From contig CAIPMW010000065.1 of assembly GCA_903866255.1 (NCBI GenBank), positions 1 to 64,000 of the forward strand: a stretch of 64,000 nt of DNA, given 5' to 3'. A program made the position numbers and the translations under genes. The DNA is from an uncultured Chlorobiaceae bacterium (GTDB lineage: Bacteria; Bacteroidota; Chlorobiia; Chlorobiales; Chlorobiaceae). Shown here in pieces: positions 44,766 to 55,604 of this stretch; position 1 is the first letter of the stretch; the number at the start of each line of letters is the position of its first letter. The notes under the pieces are model-generated. The model was not told the DNA's origin and did not search any database. It was given only the letters and a program-made list of their open reading frames with translations.

Positions 44766-46670
44766 TTATGGTAGTTCAAAAATCATGCACTCTCCCGGTT
44801 TGCAGTTTACCTGAAGCCGGTGCTCCCTGATCGCTTGCGGCTGTTCGCTGATCAGGTCGTGCAGCTCACAGCTCTCCATACTGAACTCCAGAAAACCGCT
44901 TCTGTTGTTGTAAAGGTTGCTGTTGCCGATAAAAAGGAGCGTTTTTCCGGCGGAGTTTCTCATCACGGCAAAAATATCGGCTTCACTGGTGTAGGGGATA
45001 GTCATTGAGCCAGCCTCCCCACAAAGGAGAAGGTCAAGGTATCTGGCCCGTATCTCCAAAATTTTTGCAATATAGCCGTTGAGTGGCGCCAAGTCATTGC
45101 TCTTTTCCCAGTCGTAGGCGAAGGTGCTGAAGAGTGGCAGTGTTTCGGGTGGATAAAGCGACCGGTCTTCATCGGTGAAGTTGAGTCCGAGGTTGACTGG
45201 GTGCCATTCACAGAGTTCCATGCCTGATTGAAGGAAAGGTATGGCTGGAAGTACGGCGCTGAGCGTGAAGATAAAGGTTGAGAAGTTCCGTCCGGCCTCC
45301 TGACGTGGATAGCGGAAGCAGACGCGCGGCGTGTTGTGGTTCTCTCCGGTTCCGAAAAATGGCAGGGCCACACCGGTTCGGTTCAGGTGGTTCAGGAGAC
45401 CCCTGATAAAGACAATATCGTGAATAACGAAGGGGAGTGAGCCGAGTACGGCATTGAATCCCTCGTTACGGATTTCAGGAGAGGGGTTGAAGTTTTCGTC
45501 CCAGAAGGCGAAATCGGGCCGTTTTTCGCGCGCATTTCGTACGATGGCCTGTTTCAGGACGGTTGGCAGAGCGTGACCCATGTCGATCATGGCGCCATCA
45601 ATCTGATATGCCTCCTCATAAAAGGGGATGATGCCAGCAATCTCATCCCATAAGCTACTGTTGAAGGTTTCAGGATTGTCGAGAGCGCTGTCGTACATCC
45701 TGATGGTGTTGTAGGCCATATAGTTGAACGCTTCATGGGTGTGCATTTTGAGATAAGTGACATCACTCCATGCTGGTTGCTGGTCGTCAGGCGGCCAGTC
45801 GGAAAAGGCGCTGGCTATGGAACAGGGTGTTCCGTCCGCCGTTGTGCCGCAAATTTTTCCACTCTCTTCATGCACGGTTACCGGTTGTGCGACGAACTGC
45901 TCACGGTAGTCGCTTGATGGAGCGGGAAGGTTCTGCATTTCATGGCGTTCAACCTGCTCATAAATTCTGCCCAGCGTGCCATGGTCAAAGTGGGGGCGAC
46001 CAAAAGCGTTGTGATCTTCATGCTTTTTCAACCAGTAAAACCAGTCGGGATGCACTTGTATCCAACTGCTGTCAATTGCGGTCGTCCTGAAAACAAATTC
46101 AAGCACCACGTGCATCTCAAGCAGGTGTGCCGCCTCCACAAAGGCTTTAAGAAGGGTTTCCGCCGATAGTCCGAGCACCGGTTCGTTAAGCAGCGGGTCA
46201 AGTTTATGTGGATTTTTTATTGCATAAGGTGAGCCTAAGGAGCCTTTGCGGCTCTCAATGCCGATTTCTGTGACAGGGAGCAGGTAGAGTGTATTGACTC
46301 CGAGATTTTTTATATAGGGGAGGAGAGCAATGGCTTTCAGCAGTGTGCCGGTTTCCCTGAATCCGGATTCGAGTGGTTCAGCGCTGATGGCGCCATCGCC
46401 GTTATGGTCAAAAGCGGTTGTGAGGCGTATGAAAAGGTTATAGACGACAGCCGCATTTTTCCAGTCACCCGAGCCTGATAACGATGGGTTGGCCGGGATG
46501 TTGCTGAGGATCTTTTCCAGGATATGACCGTAATAGATGGCAGGGTTGACCTCCTCAGCTCCCTTTGATGTCCCACTCCACAAGGTGGGTACCCGGTAGG
46601 ACTTTTCTGTGATATGAGCCGGCAGGCATTTGATTGCCAGAAGCAGCGCTTCAAGATGGGTTGTCTCCAA
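44766..46670 (-). CDS. GH13 (alpha-amylase family) protein with altered catalytic residues
   Basis: About 634 residues with a (beta/alpha)8 barrel of the GH13 type: [25 protein letters not shown] and [10 protein letters not shown] resemble GlgE-like enzymes. The usual catalytic motifs are changed: region II reads [14 protein letters not shown] (the Arg before the nucleophile Asp is Met), region [11 protein letters not shown] keeps a Glu, and region IV reads GENHNTPR with Asn where the transition-state Asp is expected. Activity may therefore be altered or lost. The start is uncertain. The frame is open to 46889, but that part overlaps the divergent truA; I use a TTG at 46670 because no ATG suits. 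It heads the operon with pfkB and the symporter. Confidence 0.75.
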   Translation of the reverse strand: METTHLEALLLAIKCLPAHITEKSYRVPTLWSGTSKGAEEVNPAIYYGHILEKILSNIPANPSLSGSGDWKNAAVVYNLFIRLTTAFDHNGDGAISAEPLESGFRETGTLLKAIALLPYIKNLGVNTLYLLPVTEIGIESRKGSLGSPYAIKNPHKLDPLLNEPVLGLSAETLLKAFVEAAHLLEMHVVLEFVFRTTAIDSSWIQVHPDWFYWLKKHEDHNAFGRPHFDHGTLGRIYEQVERHEMQNLPAPSSDYREQFVAQPVTVHEESGKICGTTADGTPCSIASAFSDWPPDDQQPAWSDVTYLKMHTHEAFNYMAYNTIRMYDSALDNPETFNSSLWDEIAGIIPFYEEAYQIDGAMIDMGHALPTVLKQAIVRNAREKRPDFAFWDENFNPSPEIRNEGFNAVLGSLPFVIHDIVFIRGLLNHLNRTGVALPFFGTGENHNTPRVCFRYPRQEAGRNFSTFIFTLSAVLPAIPFLQSGMELCEWHPVNLGLNFTDEDRSLYPPETLPLFSTFAYDWEKSNDLAPLNGYIAKILEIRARYLDLLLCGEAGSMTIPYTSEADIFAVMRNSAGKTLLFIGNSNLYNNRSGFLEFSMESCELHDLISEQPQAIREHRLQVNCKPGECMIFELP

Positions 46671-46776
46671 TGTGATACTTTTTTCGGTATGGGAAATGCC
46701 TGAAAAATGATAACCTTTTTTAAGAATGGAATGTACTAAATTAGGGGTAACTCTGTGAAAAGAATAACCTCCCCGG

Positions 46777-47508
46777 ATGAAAAATATCAGGATGACAGTT
46801 GAATATGATGGAACCTCTTTTGCCGGGTGGCAGAGGCAGTCCTTCGGGATTATGACGGTACAGGGTGAGATTGAGGCGGCGCTTCGCATGATTCTGCAGG
46901 AGCCAGTCTCTCTTGCTGCTGCTGGCAGAACCGATAAAGGTGTTCATGCCCGGGAGCAGACAGCTAACTTTGTGACGCACTCTTTAATGGAACCGTCCAG
47001 GATCGTGCATTCGCTGAACTCGCTTTTGCCCGCAACGATTCGGGTAACCAATCCTCTTGAAGTCTCTATGGATTTTCATGCCCGGCATAGTGCGAAAGAG
47101 AGGCAATATCGCTATTTTGTCACTGAGGAACATTCGGCGGTTTATGGTCGGTTTGCGGGCTGTTCTTGTGGTCCGCTTGATATTGCTGTTATGCGCCGGA
47201 TTGCGGCATTGGTTGAGGGTGTTCATGATTTTACCGCCTTTTCAAAGGAAAATCGTGATAATCCTGATAGGATTTGCCGGGTATATGGCTGTAAGTGGCA
47301 TCGTGATCGTCGGTTTCTGGTTTTTCAGATTTCGGCGAACCGGTTTTTAAGGAGCATGGTGCGCTATCTTGTGGATGCAATGACAAGCGCGGGCAAGGGT
47401 CTGCTCTCTGTTGAGGAATTTACCCGGGTGCTTGAAACCGGTGTGGTGACTTTTCCGTTACATCCAGCGCCTCCCGCCGGTCTTTTTCTCTGGAAGGCGA
47501 GGTACTGA
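46777..47508 (+). CDS. truA: tRNA pseudouridine synthase A
   Basis: This 243-residue enzyme makes pseudouridine at positions 38-40 of tRNAs. The catalytic Asp is in [12 protein letters not shown], and [16 protein letters not shown] and [14 protein letters not shown] are typical. It is divergent from the GH13-like gene and its start is the ATG of [12 protein letters not shown]. The transglycosylase gene follows after 40 bases. Confidence 0.96.
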   Translation: MKNIRMTVEYDGTSFAGWQRQSFGIMTVQGEIEAALRMILQEPVSLAAAGRTDKGVHAREQTANFVTHSLMEPSRIVHSLNSLLPATIRVTNPLEVSMDFHARHSAKERQYRYFVTEEHSAVYGRFAGCSCGPLDIAVMRRIAALVEGVHDFTAFSKENRDNPDRICRVYGCKWHRDRRFLVFQISANRFLRSMVRYLVDAMTSAGKGLLSVEEFTRVLETGVVTFPLHPAPPAGLFLWKARY

Positions 47509-47548
47509 CAGAAATATATGGTTATTGTAATAGTCTGGAGCTGTTTTT

Positions 47549-49192
47549 ATGTTAACCACTTCTCTAATTAAACTGCGGTTTGTGAAAATCAGTCGTTTAC
47601 ACAGGATGTTCAGAGTGTTGGCTGCAGCGCTTTTTTTCCAGTTGTTGGTGTTGCCTGTTTGCGCTGTTGAGCAATCGGTTCTGCCTGTCGACAAAGGGCT
47701 GGTGAGCCAATCAACCGTTTCCGATATGCTTGACAGCCTGGTCAATGCCACCTATTTTAAGGATGAACACTTCTCAGGGCCATCAAAAGAGGTAAACAAA
47801 TTTGGATTTCCGCTCAATTTTGTTCCGCAGTATAATGATTCCACCTACGCGGCAAGAATTGCGTCGTTGAATACCAAAACACCAATCCGTTTTGTCTACA
47901 ACGCCCAGGTCAAGGGATTTATCAGGGCCTATGCCGTTGAACGGAGAAGTATGACTGCGAAAATTCTTGGATTGTCGAGACTCTACTTCCCCCTTTTTGA
48001 GGAGCAGCTTGATGGGGCAAATGTTCCGCTTGAGATGAAGTATCTGGCTATTGTTGAATCAGCTCTCAACCCTGCGGCAGTCTCTTCAGCAGGAGCCAAA
48101 GGGTTGTGGCAGTTCATGTATGGCACGGGCAAGATGTACGGTCTGGAGTCTACGTCGTTTATTGAGGATCGGTACGACCCCTACAAGGCAACCGTAGCAG
48201 CAAGCAAGCATCTGAGAGATCTCCACACTATTTATGGAGACTGGCTTCTTGCCCTTGCAGCCTACAATTGTGGCCCCGGGAATGTCAACAAAGCGATCAG
48301 AAAAGCTGGCGGAGTAAAGGATTACTGGGCAATATGGGATTATCTTCCAGCCGAAACCAGGGGGTATGTTCCTGCCTTTATTGCGGTGAACTATATCATG
48401 AATTATTACAGCGAGCATAATATTCGTCCTGTTGAGCCCGGGTATCTTTATCAGGATGTCGATACGCTGCGCACTTCCCGCCTTGTATCGTTTGAGCAGA
48501 TCTCCGAGACGATAGGTGTGCCTTCTGCGGATCTCCAGTTTCTCAATCCGCAGTACAAACTTGGTATTATTCCGGCTGCCGTCGGCGCCCCAAATATTCT
48601 CAGACTTCCAAAAAAGTATACAGTTCCATTCCAGAAGCGGGAAGGGGAGATTTACGCCTGGAAGTCAGCAAAAACTCTTGAACGCGATGAGCTTCTTGCC
48701 CGAGCAAGGAGTCTTCAGGGGGGAGCGGCTCTTCAGGGGGTTGATGGCAAAACAGAGAAGGTCCATATTGTGGAAGCGGGCGAGACACTGGGCTCTATTG
48801 CCAGATTATACCGCATCTACATCAGTCAGCTTATCGCCTGGAACAAGCTGAAGGATGCTGATGTTACTCCCGGCCAGAAGCTGATTATTTTCTCCGCTTC
48901 TGCGTCTAACTCCAGTGCTGAGTCCCAGGTGAAGGTGACACAGCGTTACAAGGTGAAAAAAGGGGAGACTCTTGCCTCTGTTGCTGAAAAATATGGAATG
49001 AGTGTTGAACGACTCTCAGAGTTGAACCGTTTGGGCCGAAAGAGAACTCTTGCTGTCGGTACTCGTCTCAAGGTTGAGAAAACGGTGGGCGTGAAACGGG
49101 AACGTACCGTATCGAAGAAATTATCCAGGGCAAAAAAATCAAAGACATCGAAAGCAAGAAGCGCTCGTTCGTCCAGTAAACGGCAGCGGTAA
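47549..49192 (+). CDS. lytic murein transglycosylase with LysM domains (MltD-like)
   Basis: This 547-residue periplasmic protein has a signal peptide (cleaved near PVCAVEQ), an SLT domain (catalytic Glu in [20 protein letters not shown], then [15 protein letters not shown] and [13 protein letters not shown]) and two LysM repeats ([20 protein letters not shown] and [19 protein letters not shown]) that bind peptidoglycan. The tail is very basic ([20 protein letters not shown]), unusual for MltD. The start used is the first ATG; a second at codon 20 also gives a signal peptide. Confidence 0.93.
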   Translation: MLTTSLIKLRFVKISRLHRMFRVLAAALFFQLLVLPVCAVEQSVLPVDKGLVSQSTVSDMLDSLVNATYFKDEHFSGPSKEVNKFGFPLNFVPQYNDSTYAARIASLNTKTPIRFVYNAQVKGFIRAYAVERRSMTAKILGLSRLYFPLFEEQLDGANVPLEMKYLAIVESALNPAAVSSAGAKGLWQFMYGTGKMYGLESTSFIEDRYDPYKATVAASKHLRDLHTIYGDWLLALAAYNCGPGNVNKAIRKAGGVKDYWAIWDYLPAETRGYVPAFIAVNYIMNYYSEHNIRPVEPGYLYQDVDTLRTSRLVSFEQISETIGVPSADLQFLNPQYKLGIIPAAVGAPNILRLPKKYTVPFQKREGEIYAWKSAKTLERDELLARARSLQGGAALQGVDGKTEKVHIVEAGETLGSIARLYRIYISQLIAWNKLKDADVTPGQKLIIFSASASNSSAESQVKVTQRYKVKKGETLASVAEKYGMSVERLSELNRLGRKRTLAVGTRLKVEKTVGVKRERTVSKKLSRAKKSKTSKARSARSSSKRQR

Positions 49193-49324
49193 TGGTAACG
49201 GAATTGAGTTGTGGGGGGCTGATATGAATTGTTTTCATGTTCAATTAAAGGATATTATTATTATCTTTGCTGGCACAGATCGCGTTAATTCAATAATTTT
49301 TTAAATGAGCAATCATTAAAGCGT

Positions 49325-50515
49325 ATGCGTAATATCATTTTTACCGGAAAAGGAGGCGTTGGTAAAACCTCAATTGCTGCAGCAACGGCGCTCAGGGCAG
49401 CGGATATGGGGTACAAGACACTTATTATGTCTACCGATCCGGCACACAGTCTGGGTGACTCGCTTGATGTCAAGTTAGGGCCTTCGCCTGTCAAAATTTG
49501 TGAAAATCTCTGGGGTCAGGAGGTGAGTGTTTTCGGTGATCTCAATCTGAACTGGGATGTTGTTCGTGAGCACTTTGCTCACTTGATGGCTGCCCGCGGT
49601 ATTGAAGGTGTTTATGCTGAAGAGATGGGTGTTCTGCCTGGAATGGAGGAGCTCTTTTCGCTCTCCTATATCAAGCGTTATAATGAACAGAATGAATACG
49701 ATCTTCTTGTTGTTGACTGTGCACCTACCGGCGAAACGCTTCGTCTTCTATCTCTTCCCGAAACATTCGGATGGTTTATCAAGATGATCCGCAATGTCGA
49801 GAAGTTTATGGTGAAACCGGTAATCAGGCCTCTTGCCAAGAAAGTCAACAAGATAAACGATTTTGTTGCTCCTGTAGAGGTGTATGAAAAGGTTGACAAC
49901 CTCTTCTCTTCAACCGAAGGTATTATTGACCTGCTTGCTGATGGATCCAAAACAACGATGCGCCTTGTCATGAACCCTGAAAAGATGGTTATCAAGGAGT
50001 CGATGCGAGCCTTGACCTATCTTAATCTTTATGGCATTACGGTTGATCGTATTACCATTAACCGGGTTATGCCCGATCAGAGCCCTGATCCTTACTTCCA
50101 GAAATGGCGTAGCATTCAGCAGAAGTATATTGAGCAGATTGAGGAGGCTTTTGCGCCTATTCCGATTGCTGAGGTGCCGCTGTTTGATGATGAGGTTGTC
50201 GGGTTGGCCATGCTTCGCAGAGTGGGCGAGAAGGTCTATGAAGACAAGAATCCGCTTGATGTCTTTTTTACCGAGAACCCGATTGATATTTCAAAAGTCT
50301 CTGAAGGTCACTACAAGGTGCGCGTGAGATTGCCGTTTATGGAGAATATGGGGCTTGAACCAAAGATTCTCAAGCTTGGGGATGATCTCACTATCCGTAT
50401 CGGTGATTATCAGAAGATTGTTGCCCTGCCAATATTCCTTGCAGGTATGGACTCTACTGGGGCCTCTTATGAAGACAAGTGGCTCAGCATTGATTTTGAA
50501 AAAGCTGCCAGGTAA
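49325..50515 (+). CDS. ArsA/GET3-like ATPase with C-terminal HSP20-like domain
   Basis: This 396-residue cytoplasmic ATPase has the deviant P-loop GKGGVGKTS, the switch [11 protein letters not shown] and [11 protein letters not shown]. About residues 300-396 form a beta-rich domain ([13 protein letters not shown] and [15 protein letters not shown]) of the ArsA-HSP20 type. Chlorobi have several such proteins, thought to work in chlorosome or membrane-protein biogenesis rather than arsenite efflux; no ars genes are nearby. It lies 132 bases after the transglycosylase and ends at a bidirectional terminator. Confidence 0.9.
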   Translation: MRNIIFTGKGGVGKTSIAAATALRAADMGYKTLIMSTDPAHSLGDSLDVKLGPSPVKICENLWGQEVSVFGDLNLNWDVVREHFAHLMAARGIEGVYAEEMGVLPGMEELFSLSYIKRYNEQNEYDLLVVDCAPTGETLRLLSLPETFGWFIKMIRNVEKFMVKPVIRPLAKKVNKINDFVAPVEVYEKVDNLFSSTEGIIDLLADGSKTTMRLVMNPEKMVIKESMRALTYLNLYGITVDRITINRVMPDQSPDPYFQKWRSIQQKYIEQIEEAFAPIPIAEVPLFDDEVVGLAMLRRVGEKVYEDKNPLDVFFTENPIDISKVSEGHYKVRVRLPFMENMGLEPKILKLGDDLTIRIGDYQKIVALPIFLAGMDSTGASYEDKWLSIDFEKAAR

Positions 50516-50540
50516 TCTTTTTGATTGATCGGTTGCAATA

Positions 50541-50570
50541 AAAAAACCTGCTTTTTGGAGCAGGTTTTTT
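50541..50570. terminator. bidirectional terminator between the ArsA-like gene and serA
   Basis: AAAAAACCTGCT (50541-50552) and AGCAGGTTTTTT (50559-50570) pair perfectly around a six-base loop, with a T-run at the plus-strand end and A-run at the other. It lies 25 bases after the ArsA-like stop and 20 bases after the serA stop on the opposite strand, so it can end both transcripts. Confidence 0.92.
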
Positions 50571-50589
50571 TATTGACATGTTGCAAGGT

Positions 50590-52170
50590 TCAGAGGGATA
50601 CAAGGTGAGCGACCTCGACGCCGTTCACACATCGTATCTCATCAAGCAGATCGAGGGTAACATTGCCATCGACAACAATTGCGGTCATCGCTACCTTTTT
50701 CTCTTCATCCCTTGAGAGGGCTACATAAGCCACATTCAGATTGTGCTGCAGCAGAAGTTGGGTGACATGGGCGATGACGCCGGGTTTGTCTGCATTGTTG
50801 TAGATAATAATATTGCCTTCAGGCTTGAACTCTACAAGAAACTGGTCGATCATCACGATGCGCACCTCTTTGTCGCCAAAGACCGTTCCGCCGATCATTC
50901 GTTTTGTTGTGTCGTTTTCGAGCTCTATGCGGATAAGGTTGGTGTAGTCAAGGTTCTCCTTCTCAAACTTCTGGTTAAGGCTGATTCCGCACTCTCTGGC
51001 CATGGTGAATGCATTGATGTAGTTGGTATCTTTTGACTGCCGGATGTCAAGAAATCCTTTAAGGGCTGCAGCGGTGATCACCTCATTGAATTTGTGAAGA
51101 AACTCACCAGAGGTTCTTACGGTCATCTTATGGGCATCAACTGGCGTCATCTGAGCGAGTGTTGCACCGAGTTTTTCGGCAAGGTTGAGATAGGATTGTA
51201 CGCCGGGAACCTGTGCCAGTTCGACAGCAGAGGCGTTGACGGCTCCTTCAAGTTTTCCTGTCCGTTTCCATCCGACGATCTGTTCGGCAATCTGAATTGC
51301 CACTTTTTTCTGTGCCTCAGCAGTCGATGCTGCGATATGCGGTGTGGCAATCACCTGTTCAAGTTTCAGCAGAGGATTGTCGGGGTCGACCGGCTCTTTT
51401 TCAAAAACATCGAGCGCAACAGCAGCCACTTTGCCTGATATGATGGCTTCAGCAAGGTCGGCTTCGTTTATGATGCCTCCTCTGGCGCAGTTGACGATGA
51501 TAACCCCCTCTTTCATCAGCTCAAAGGTATCTTTCGAGATGAGATTGCGAGTTGATTCGTTAAGTGATGAGTGAATGGTGATGAAGTCGGCATGGATAAA
51601 ATTTTCATGCAGGGGAAGAAGATCAATATTGAGCTGCGCGGCATATTCGTCCGGGATCATAGGGTCGTAGGCGATGGTTTTCATACCGAAAGCCTGCATC
51701 CGGGAGGCAACTTCACGTCCGATTTTTCCAAGGCCGATGATGGAGAGGGTTTTACCTTCCAGCTCCACTCCGCTGAATCTTGTCTTGTTCCAGTGGCCCT
51801 GTTTCAGGTCTGCAGTTGCCTGCGGGATGTGGCGAGCGGCTGCAAGCATCATGGCACAGGTGTGCTCTGCTGCCGAAACGGTATTGCCACCGGGGGTATT
51901 CATTACAATAACCCCTTTTCGGGTAGCAGCCTCAAGGTCAATATTGTCAACTCCGGCTCCGGCTCTTCCTATTAGATTGAGTTTGGTGCCACATTCCAGA
52001 ATTTCAGCGGTAACCTTTGTTGCGCTTCTGACGATCAGCTTGTCAAAGTTTCCGATGATCTCTTTGAGCTCGTCCTTGCTTATTTTTGCTCGTTCGGTTA
52101 CGTCAAAACCGTTCTGCGTGAGGATTTGAGCGCATTGGGGATCAATACCGTCAGTGATCAGTATATTCAT
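50590..52170 (-). CDS. serA: D-3-phosphoglycerate dehydrogenase
   Basis: This 526-residue enzyme oxidises 3-phosphoglycerate for serine synthesis. It has the NAD-binding GLGKIGREVASRMQAFGMK, catalytic region HIAASTAEAQ, an intervening ASB domain and a C-terminal ACT domain (NADKPGVIAHVTQLLLQ), so it is the long form that serine may regulate. The start is the ATG at 52170 (MNILITDG); an upstream TTG in frame is unlikely. The gene is divergent from the DAHP synthase gene across about 218 bases. Confidence 0.96.
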   Translation of the reverse strand: MNILITDGIDPQCAQILTQNGFDVTERAKISKDELKEIIGNFDKLIVRSATKVTAEILECGTKLNLIGRAGAGVDNIDLEAATRKGVIVMNTPGGNTVSAAEHTCAMMLAAARHIPQATADLKQGHWNKTRFSGVELEGKTLSIIGLGKIGREVASRMQAFGMKTIAYDPMIPDEYAAQLNIDLLPLHENFIHADFITIHSSLNESTRNLISKDTFELMKEGVIIVNCARGGIINEADLAEAIISGKVAAVALDVFEKEPVDPDNPLLKLEQVIATPHIAASTAEAQKKVAIQIAEQIVGWKRTGKLEGAVNASAVELAQVPGVQSYLNLAEKLGATLAQMTPVDAHKMTVRTSGEFLHKFNEVITAAALKGFLDIRQSKDTNYINAFTMARECGISLNQKFEKENLDYTNLIRIELENDTTKRMIGGTVFGDKEVRIVMIDQFLVEFKPEGNIIIYNNADKPGVIAHVTQLLLQHNLNVAYVALSRDEEKKVAMTAIVVDGNVTLDLLDEIRCVNGVEVAHLVSL

Positions 52171-52388
52171 ATTTTTCGTATCGGTGATTTGAATTGCCTG
52201 CAATTTCTATGTCCAAGTGCGTCAATATAAAGAAATTTTGCTGCTCTGCGTTTTTTTGGAGGAGTTTATCCTGTTTTCAGAAATGGGGCGGTATGGATAC
52301 TGCACTATATATATCCGGTGGTTTTTTTTATCTTGCGTACTGTAATTTTAGTGATATTATCAGTGATGTTATTATAGGTGTAAAACGG

Positions 52389-53441
52389 ATGGAACAGTTA
52401 CATGATTTAAGAGTTTCACGAATTATTCGGCTTCCTTCACCAGGAGCGCTCAAGGGGTTGTTGCCGGTGGATGAACAGGTGGCTGCTACGGTTACCGTCG
52501 GGCGTCGTGAAGTTGAACATATTTTAACCGGCAAGGATGGTCGATTGCTGGTGATTGTGGGGCCCTGCTCTATCCATGATATGGATGCAGCTCGTGAGTA
52601 TGCCGAGAGACTTGCCCTGTTGCGCAGGGAGCTTCAGCATGAACTTTGTATCATGATGAGGGTCTATTTTGAAAAGCCTCGTACCACTGTCGGATGGAAA
52701 GGGTTCATTAACGATCCCCATCTGGATGATACGTATGATATTGAACACGGGATTTTTCATGCGCGCAAGCTTCTTATCGAGATCAATGAGATGGGTCTGC
52801 CTGCGGCAACGGAATTTCTTGATCCCATATCGCCCCAGTATGTGGCTGATGTGGTGAGCTGGGCAGCAATTGGCGCACGGACGATTGAGTCACAGACGCA
52901 CCGCCAGATGGCCAGTGGTCTTTCGATGCCTGTCGGGTTCAAGAATTCGACTGATGGTCGGCTTGGTGTGGCGGTTGATGCGATTCGCTCGGCCATGCAC
53001 CCGCATAGTTTTCTTGGTATTGATCAGGATGGGTACAGCAGTGTTATTACCACAAAGGGCAATCCGCTCGGCCATCTTGTGCTTCGTGGAGGCCAGCATC
53101 CCAATTATGATGAGGAGAGTATTGCTGCGGCTGAGTTGTTGATTGGCAAGGCTGGTTTGCAGCAGTCGCTGCTTGTTGATTGCAGCCATGCCAATTCCGG
53201 CAAAAAACATGAGCGACAATTGCTGGTGTGGGAAAATATTCTGAAGCAGAAGGTGGGTGGCAACAAGAGTATTGTCGGTGTCATGATTGAGAGCAATCTT
53301 CATTGTGGAAATCAGCCATTTCCAGAGGAGCCTGACAAGCTTGTGTTCGGGGTGTCAATAACTGATGAGTGTCTATCATGGGAAGAGACGGAACGTATGC
53401 TTCGTTATGGGGCTGAAGTTATGCATAATCTTGTCAAGTGA
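52389..53441 (+). CDS. 3-deoxy-7-phosphoheptulonate (DAHP) synthase, AroF/G/H type
   Basis: This 350-residue type I enzyme makes the first shikimate-pathway intermediate from PEP and erythrose-4-phosphate. It has [26 protein letters not shown], the metal region [10 protein letters not shown] and LHCGNQPF. I use the ATG at 52389 ([12 protein letters not shown]); the 65 codons upstream in frame include no conserved sequence. The GNAT-like gene follows after ten bases with a strong AGGAGG overlapping the end. Which aromatic amino acid inhibits it cannot be told. Confidence 0.95.
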   Translation: MEQLHDLRVSRIIRLPSPGALKGLLPVDEQVAATVTVGRREVEHILTGKDGRLLVIVGPCSIHDMDAAREYAERLALLRRELQHELCIMMRVYFEKPRTTVGWKGFINDPHLDDTYDIEHGIFHARKLLIEINEMGLPAATEFLDPISPQYVADVVSWAAIGARTIESQTHRQMASGLSMPVGFKNSTDGRLGVAVDAIRSAMHPHSFLGIDQDGYSSVITTKGNPLGHLVLRGGQHPNYDEESIAAAELLIGKAGLQQSLLVDCSHANSGKKHERQLLVWENILKQKVGGNKSIVGVMIESNLHCGNQPFPEEPDKLVFGVSITDECLSWEETERMLRYGAEVMHNLVK

Positions 53442-53451
53442 GGAGGAGTGT

Positions 53452-54585
53452 ATGGCAATAGAGATCCGGAAGGTTGGCAACAAAAAAGAGAAAAAAGAGT
53501 TTATAACCTTTGCATGGCAGATCTACCGCAAGGATCCAGAACTCAATAAAAATTGGGTACCTCCGGTTATTGACGATTACATGAAAACACTTGATACAGA
53601 AGTGTTTCCCCTGTATGAACATGCCGATCTGGCAATGTTTACCGCCTGGAAAGATGGAGCTATGGCGGGGACTATTGCTGCTGTCGAAAACCGTCGCCAT
53701 AACCAGGTGCATGAAGACAAGGTTGGCTTCTGGGGCTTTTTTGAGTGTATCAATGATCAGGGGGTTGCCAATGCCCTTTTTGAAGCTGCGGGCGGGTGGC
53801 TGAAGCAAAAGGGACTTACTGCCATGCGCGGGCCGGTCAGCCCTTCCATGAACGACCAGTGCGGTATGTTGACCAGAGGGTACGATAGCCCTCCGGTTTT
53901 CCTCATGCTGTACAATCCTCCCTACTATAACGACCTGGTTCTGAAGAGTGGACATCATATCGGTCAGGAGCTGCTTGCCTGGTATATCGATCAGGAGAGC
54001 ATTGATATCGGTCGTCTTCGCCGCATATCGGAGCATGTCAAGAAACGGGAAGGGCTGACGATACGTACCATGAACCTTAAGGATTTTGACCGGGAAGTTG
54101 ATCGTATGCGGGAGATCTATAACAAAGCCTGGGAGAAAAACTGGGGTTTTGTGCCCATGACCGACAAGGAGTTCTATTTTCTTGGAAAAAGTCTCAAGCC
54201 CATTGCAAATCCGCATTACATTTTTTTTGTCGAGGATCGTAATGGGCGTACGGTTGGCTTTTCACTTTCGCTCCCTGATGTCAATCAGGCACTCAGGCAT
54301 GTCAATGGAAACCCTTTTTCGCCCATTGGGCTTCTGAAGTATCTCTGGTACAGCAGGAACATTACCATGGTGCGTACCATCGTGATGGGTGTTTTGCCTG
54401 AGTATCGCAACAAGGGGGTGGATAGTATTATGAATGCCGAAATTGCCGACTACGGGGGTAAACACGGGGTTCGAGCGAGTGAGATGAGCTGGGTGCTGAA
54501 GGCCAACGAGGCGATGAGCAAGCTGGCAAAAGTGATAGGCGGGACGCCGTACAAGGAGTATGTTATCTACGAGGCTGATCTGTAG
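53452..54585 (+). CDS. GNAT-fold protein (N-acetyltransferase-like)
   Basis: This 377-residue protein has the GNAT layout near its C-terminal half, where VMGVLPEYRNKGVDSIMNAE resembles the acetyl-CoA-binding motif (R/Q-x-x-G-x-A/G). The first half (WQIYRKDPELNKNWVPP and GFFECINDQGVANALFEAA) matches a family of large GNAT-related proteins of unknown substrate. The start is the ATG at 53452, preceded by AGGAGGAG. It follows the DAHP synthase gene by ten bases. A terminator follows. Confidence 0.8.
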   Translation: MAIEIRKVGNKKEKKEFITFAWQIYRKDPELNKNWVPPVIDDYMKTLDTEVFPLYEHADLAMFTAWKDGAMAGTIAAVENRRHNQVHEDKVGFWGFFECINDQGVANALFEAAGGWLKQKGLTAMRGPVSPSMNDQCGMLTRGYDSPPVFLMLYNPPYYNDLVLKSGHHIGQELLAWYIDQESIDIGRLRRISEHVKKREGLTIRTMNLKDFDREVDRMREIYNKAWEKNWGFVPMTDKEFYFLGKSLKPIANPHYIFFVEDRNGRTVGFSLSLPDVNQALRHVNGNPFSPIGLLKYLWYSRNITMVRTIVMGVLPEYRNKGVDSIMNAEIADYGGKHGVRASEMSWVLKANEAMSKLAKVIGGTPYKEYVIYEADL

Positions 54586-54605
54586 GCTTTGGCTGTTTTG
54601 CACAC

Positions 54606-54638
54606 AAAGAAGAGACTGTCAAAAACAGCCTCTTCTTT
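54606..54638. terminator. bidirectional terminator after the GNAT-like gene
   Basis: AAAGAAGAGACTGT (54606-54619) and ACAGCCTCTTCTTT (54625-54638) pair at 13 of 14 positions around a five-base loop. It lies between two convergent genes, 20 bases after the GNAT-like stop and 18 bases after the stop of the minus-strand outer-membrane protein gene. Confidence 0.85.
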
Positions 54639-54656
54639 AATAGAATGAAACCCGAT

Positions 54657-55364
54657 TCAGAACGATGCGGCGAAGACCAAACCAGAATGCTCCTCTGCAG
54701 GGTTGTAAACGTAAGAGACGCTGAAGTTCTCTTTTGAAACCGTGCAACCAACATTAACAAGTGCAAAATGATTTGTTCCCTTTGAAACAGCATAAGCACC
54801 CTCATCGCCGAGGCCTACTGTTGCTTTAGCGGTGAATTTGTTCTTGTTGTGAAACTGGTAGCCAGCTTCAACATATTTGGCATTCTTGAAGGTGTTGCCA
54901 CCGACAAACACTGAGCCAAGTAAGCTGAAATCATTGACGTTGCAGGCAGCAGTCAGATCAAGTGTGTTCGGACCGTCACTTTTGAAATCAAAAGCTTTTG
55001 TGCTTGCCGTAAGACTTTGGGAAGGGATGTAGTAATCAATCAAAGAGATATTGACAAGGCCTACCGGAACTGTAATATAAAGATCGGTCTCACGGTATCT
55101 TTTGACTGTTGCGGCCGAGACCTCACCGAAGTTATTTGTTCCCCATGCACCTATAATAACACCGATGCCATCGAAAGTGTAGGAAGCGAAAGGCTGAATA
55201 GATGGGGATTCGCTGAGTTCACTACCTCTCCAAACATAGCTGCTGACAACATCAACGCCAAGCTTGAAGCCTTCTGTTTTTGAAGATTCTTCTGCTTGCG
55301 CGGTACCACTCATTCCTGCAAAAAGGAGCACAGCGAAGCATATAAGTTTTGCTTTTTTTTCCAT
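54657..55364 (-). CDS. outer-membrane beta-barrel protein of the Gcw_chp family
   Basis: This 235-residue protein has a signal peptide (ending SGTAQA) and a beta-rich body that alternates aromatic residues and ends in GLVFAASF, as porin-like barrels do. VDVVSSYVWRGSELSESPSI and SYTFDGIGVIIGAWGTNNFG match the family annotated as Gcw_chp, of unknown function. Transport or structural roles in the outer membrane are possible. It is monocistronic, convergent with the GNAT-like gene and divergent from the RsbW-like gene. Confidence 0.82.
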   Translation of the reverse strand: MEKKAKLICFAVLLFAGMSGTAQAEESSKTEGFKLGVDVVSSYVWRGSELSESPSIQPFASYTFDGIGVIIGAWGTNNFGEVSAATVKRYRETDLYITVPVGLVNISLIDYYIPSQSLTASTKAFDFKSDGPNTLDLTAACNVNDFSLLGSVFVGGNTFKNAKYVEAGYQFHNKNKFTAKATVGLGDEGAYAVSKGTNHFALVNVGCTVSKENFSVSYVYNPAEEHSGLVFAASF

Positions 55365-55604
55365 TGTTTTATCCTTGTTTTCTGGTTTTTGGCCCTGTTT
55401 TACTGCCTCGTGAATTTACTGAAATTTTGGTCGGCAATATATAAAACTGATAAATTTATCCAAATTCAGGAACCGGGAGTGTTCAATATAATCATGCCCC
55501 CAATCAACAGGGCTGCTTTAGTTCATTTGGCAGAATATTTGTTTCGTTGTACATTGCTCTTGACGTTCCTTGGGCGATTCAACGGGGTTAAGCAGGAGAT
55601 TCTC

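Noticed and set aside
46671-46889. N-terminal extension of the GH13-like frame
   Set aside because: It overlaps the start of truA by 113 bases and contains no GH13-like sequence.
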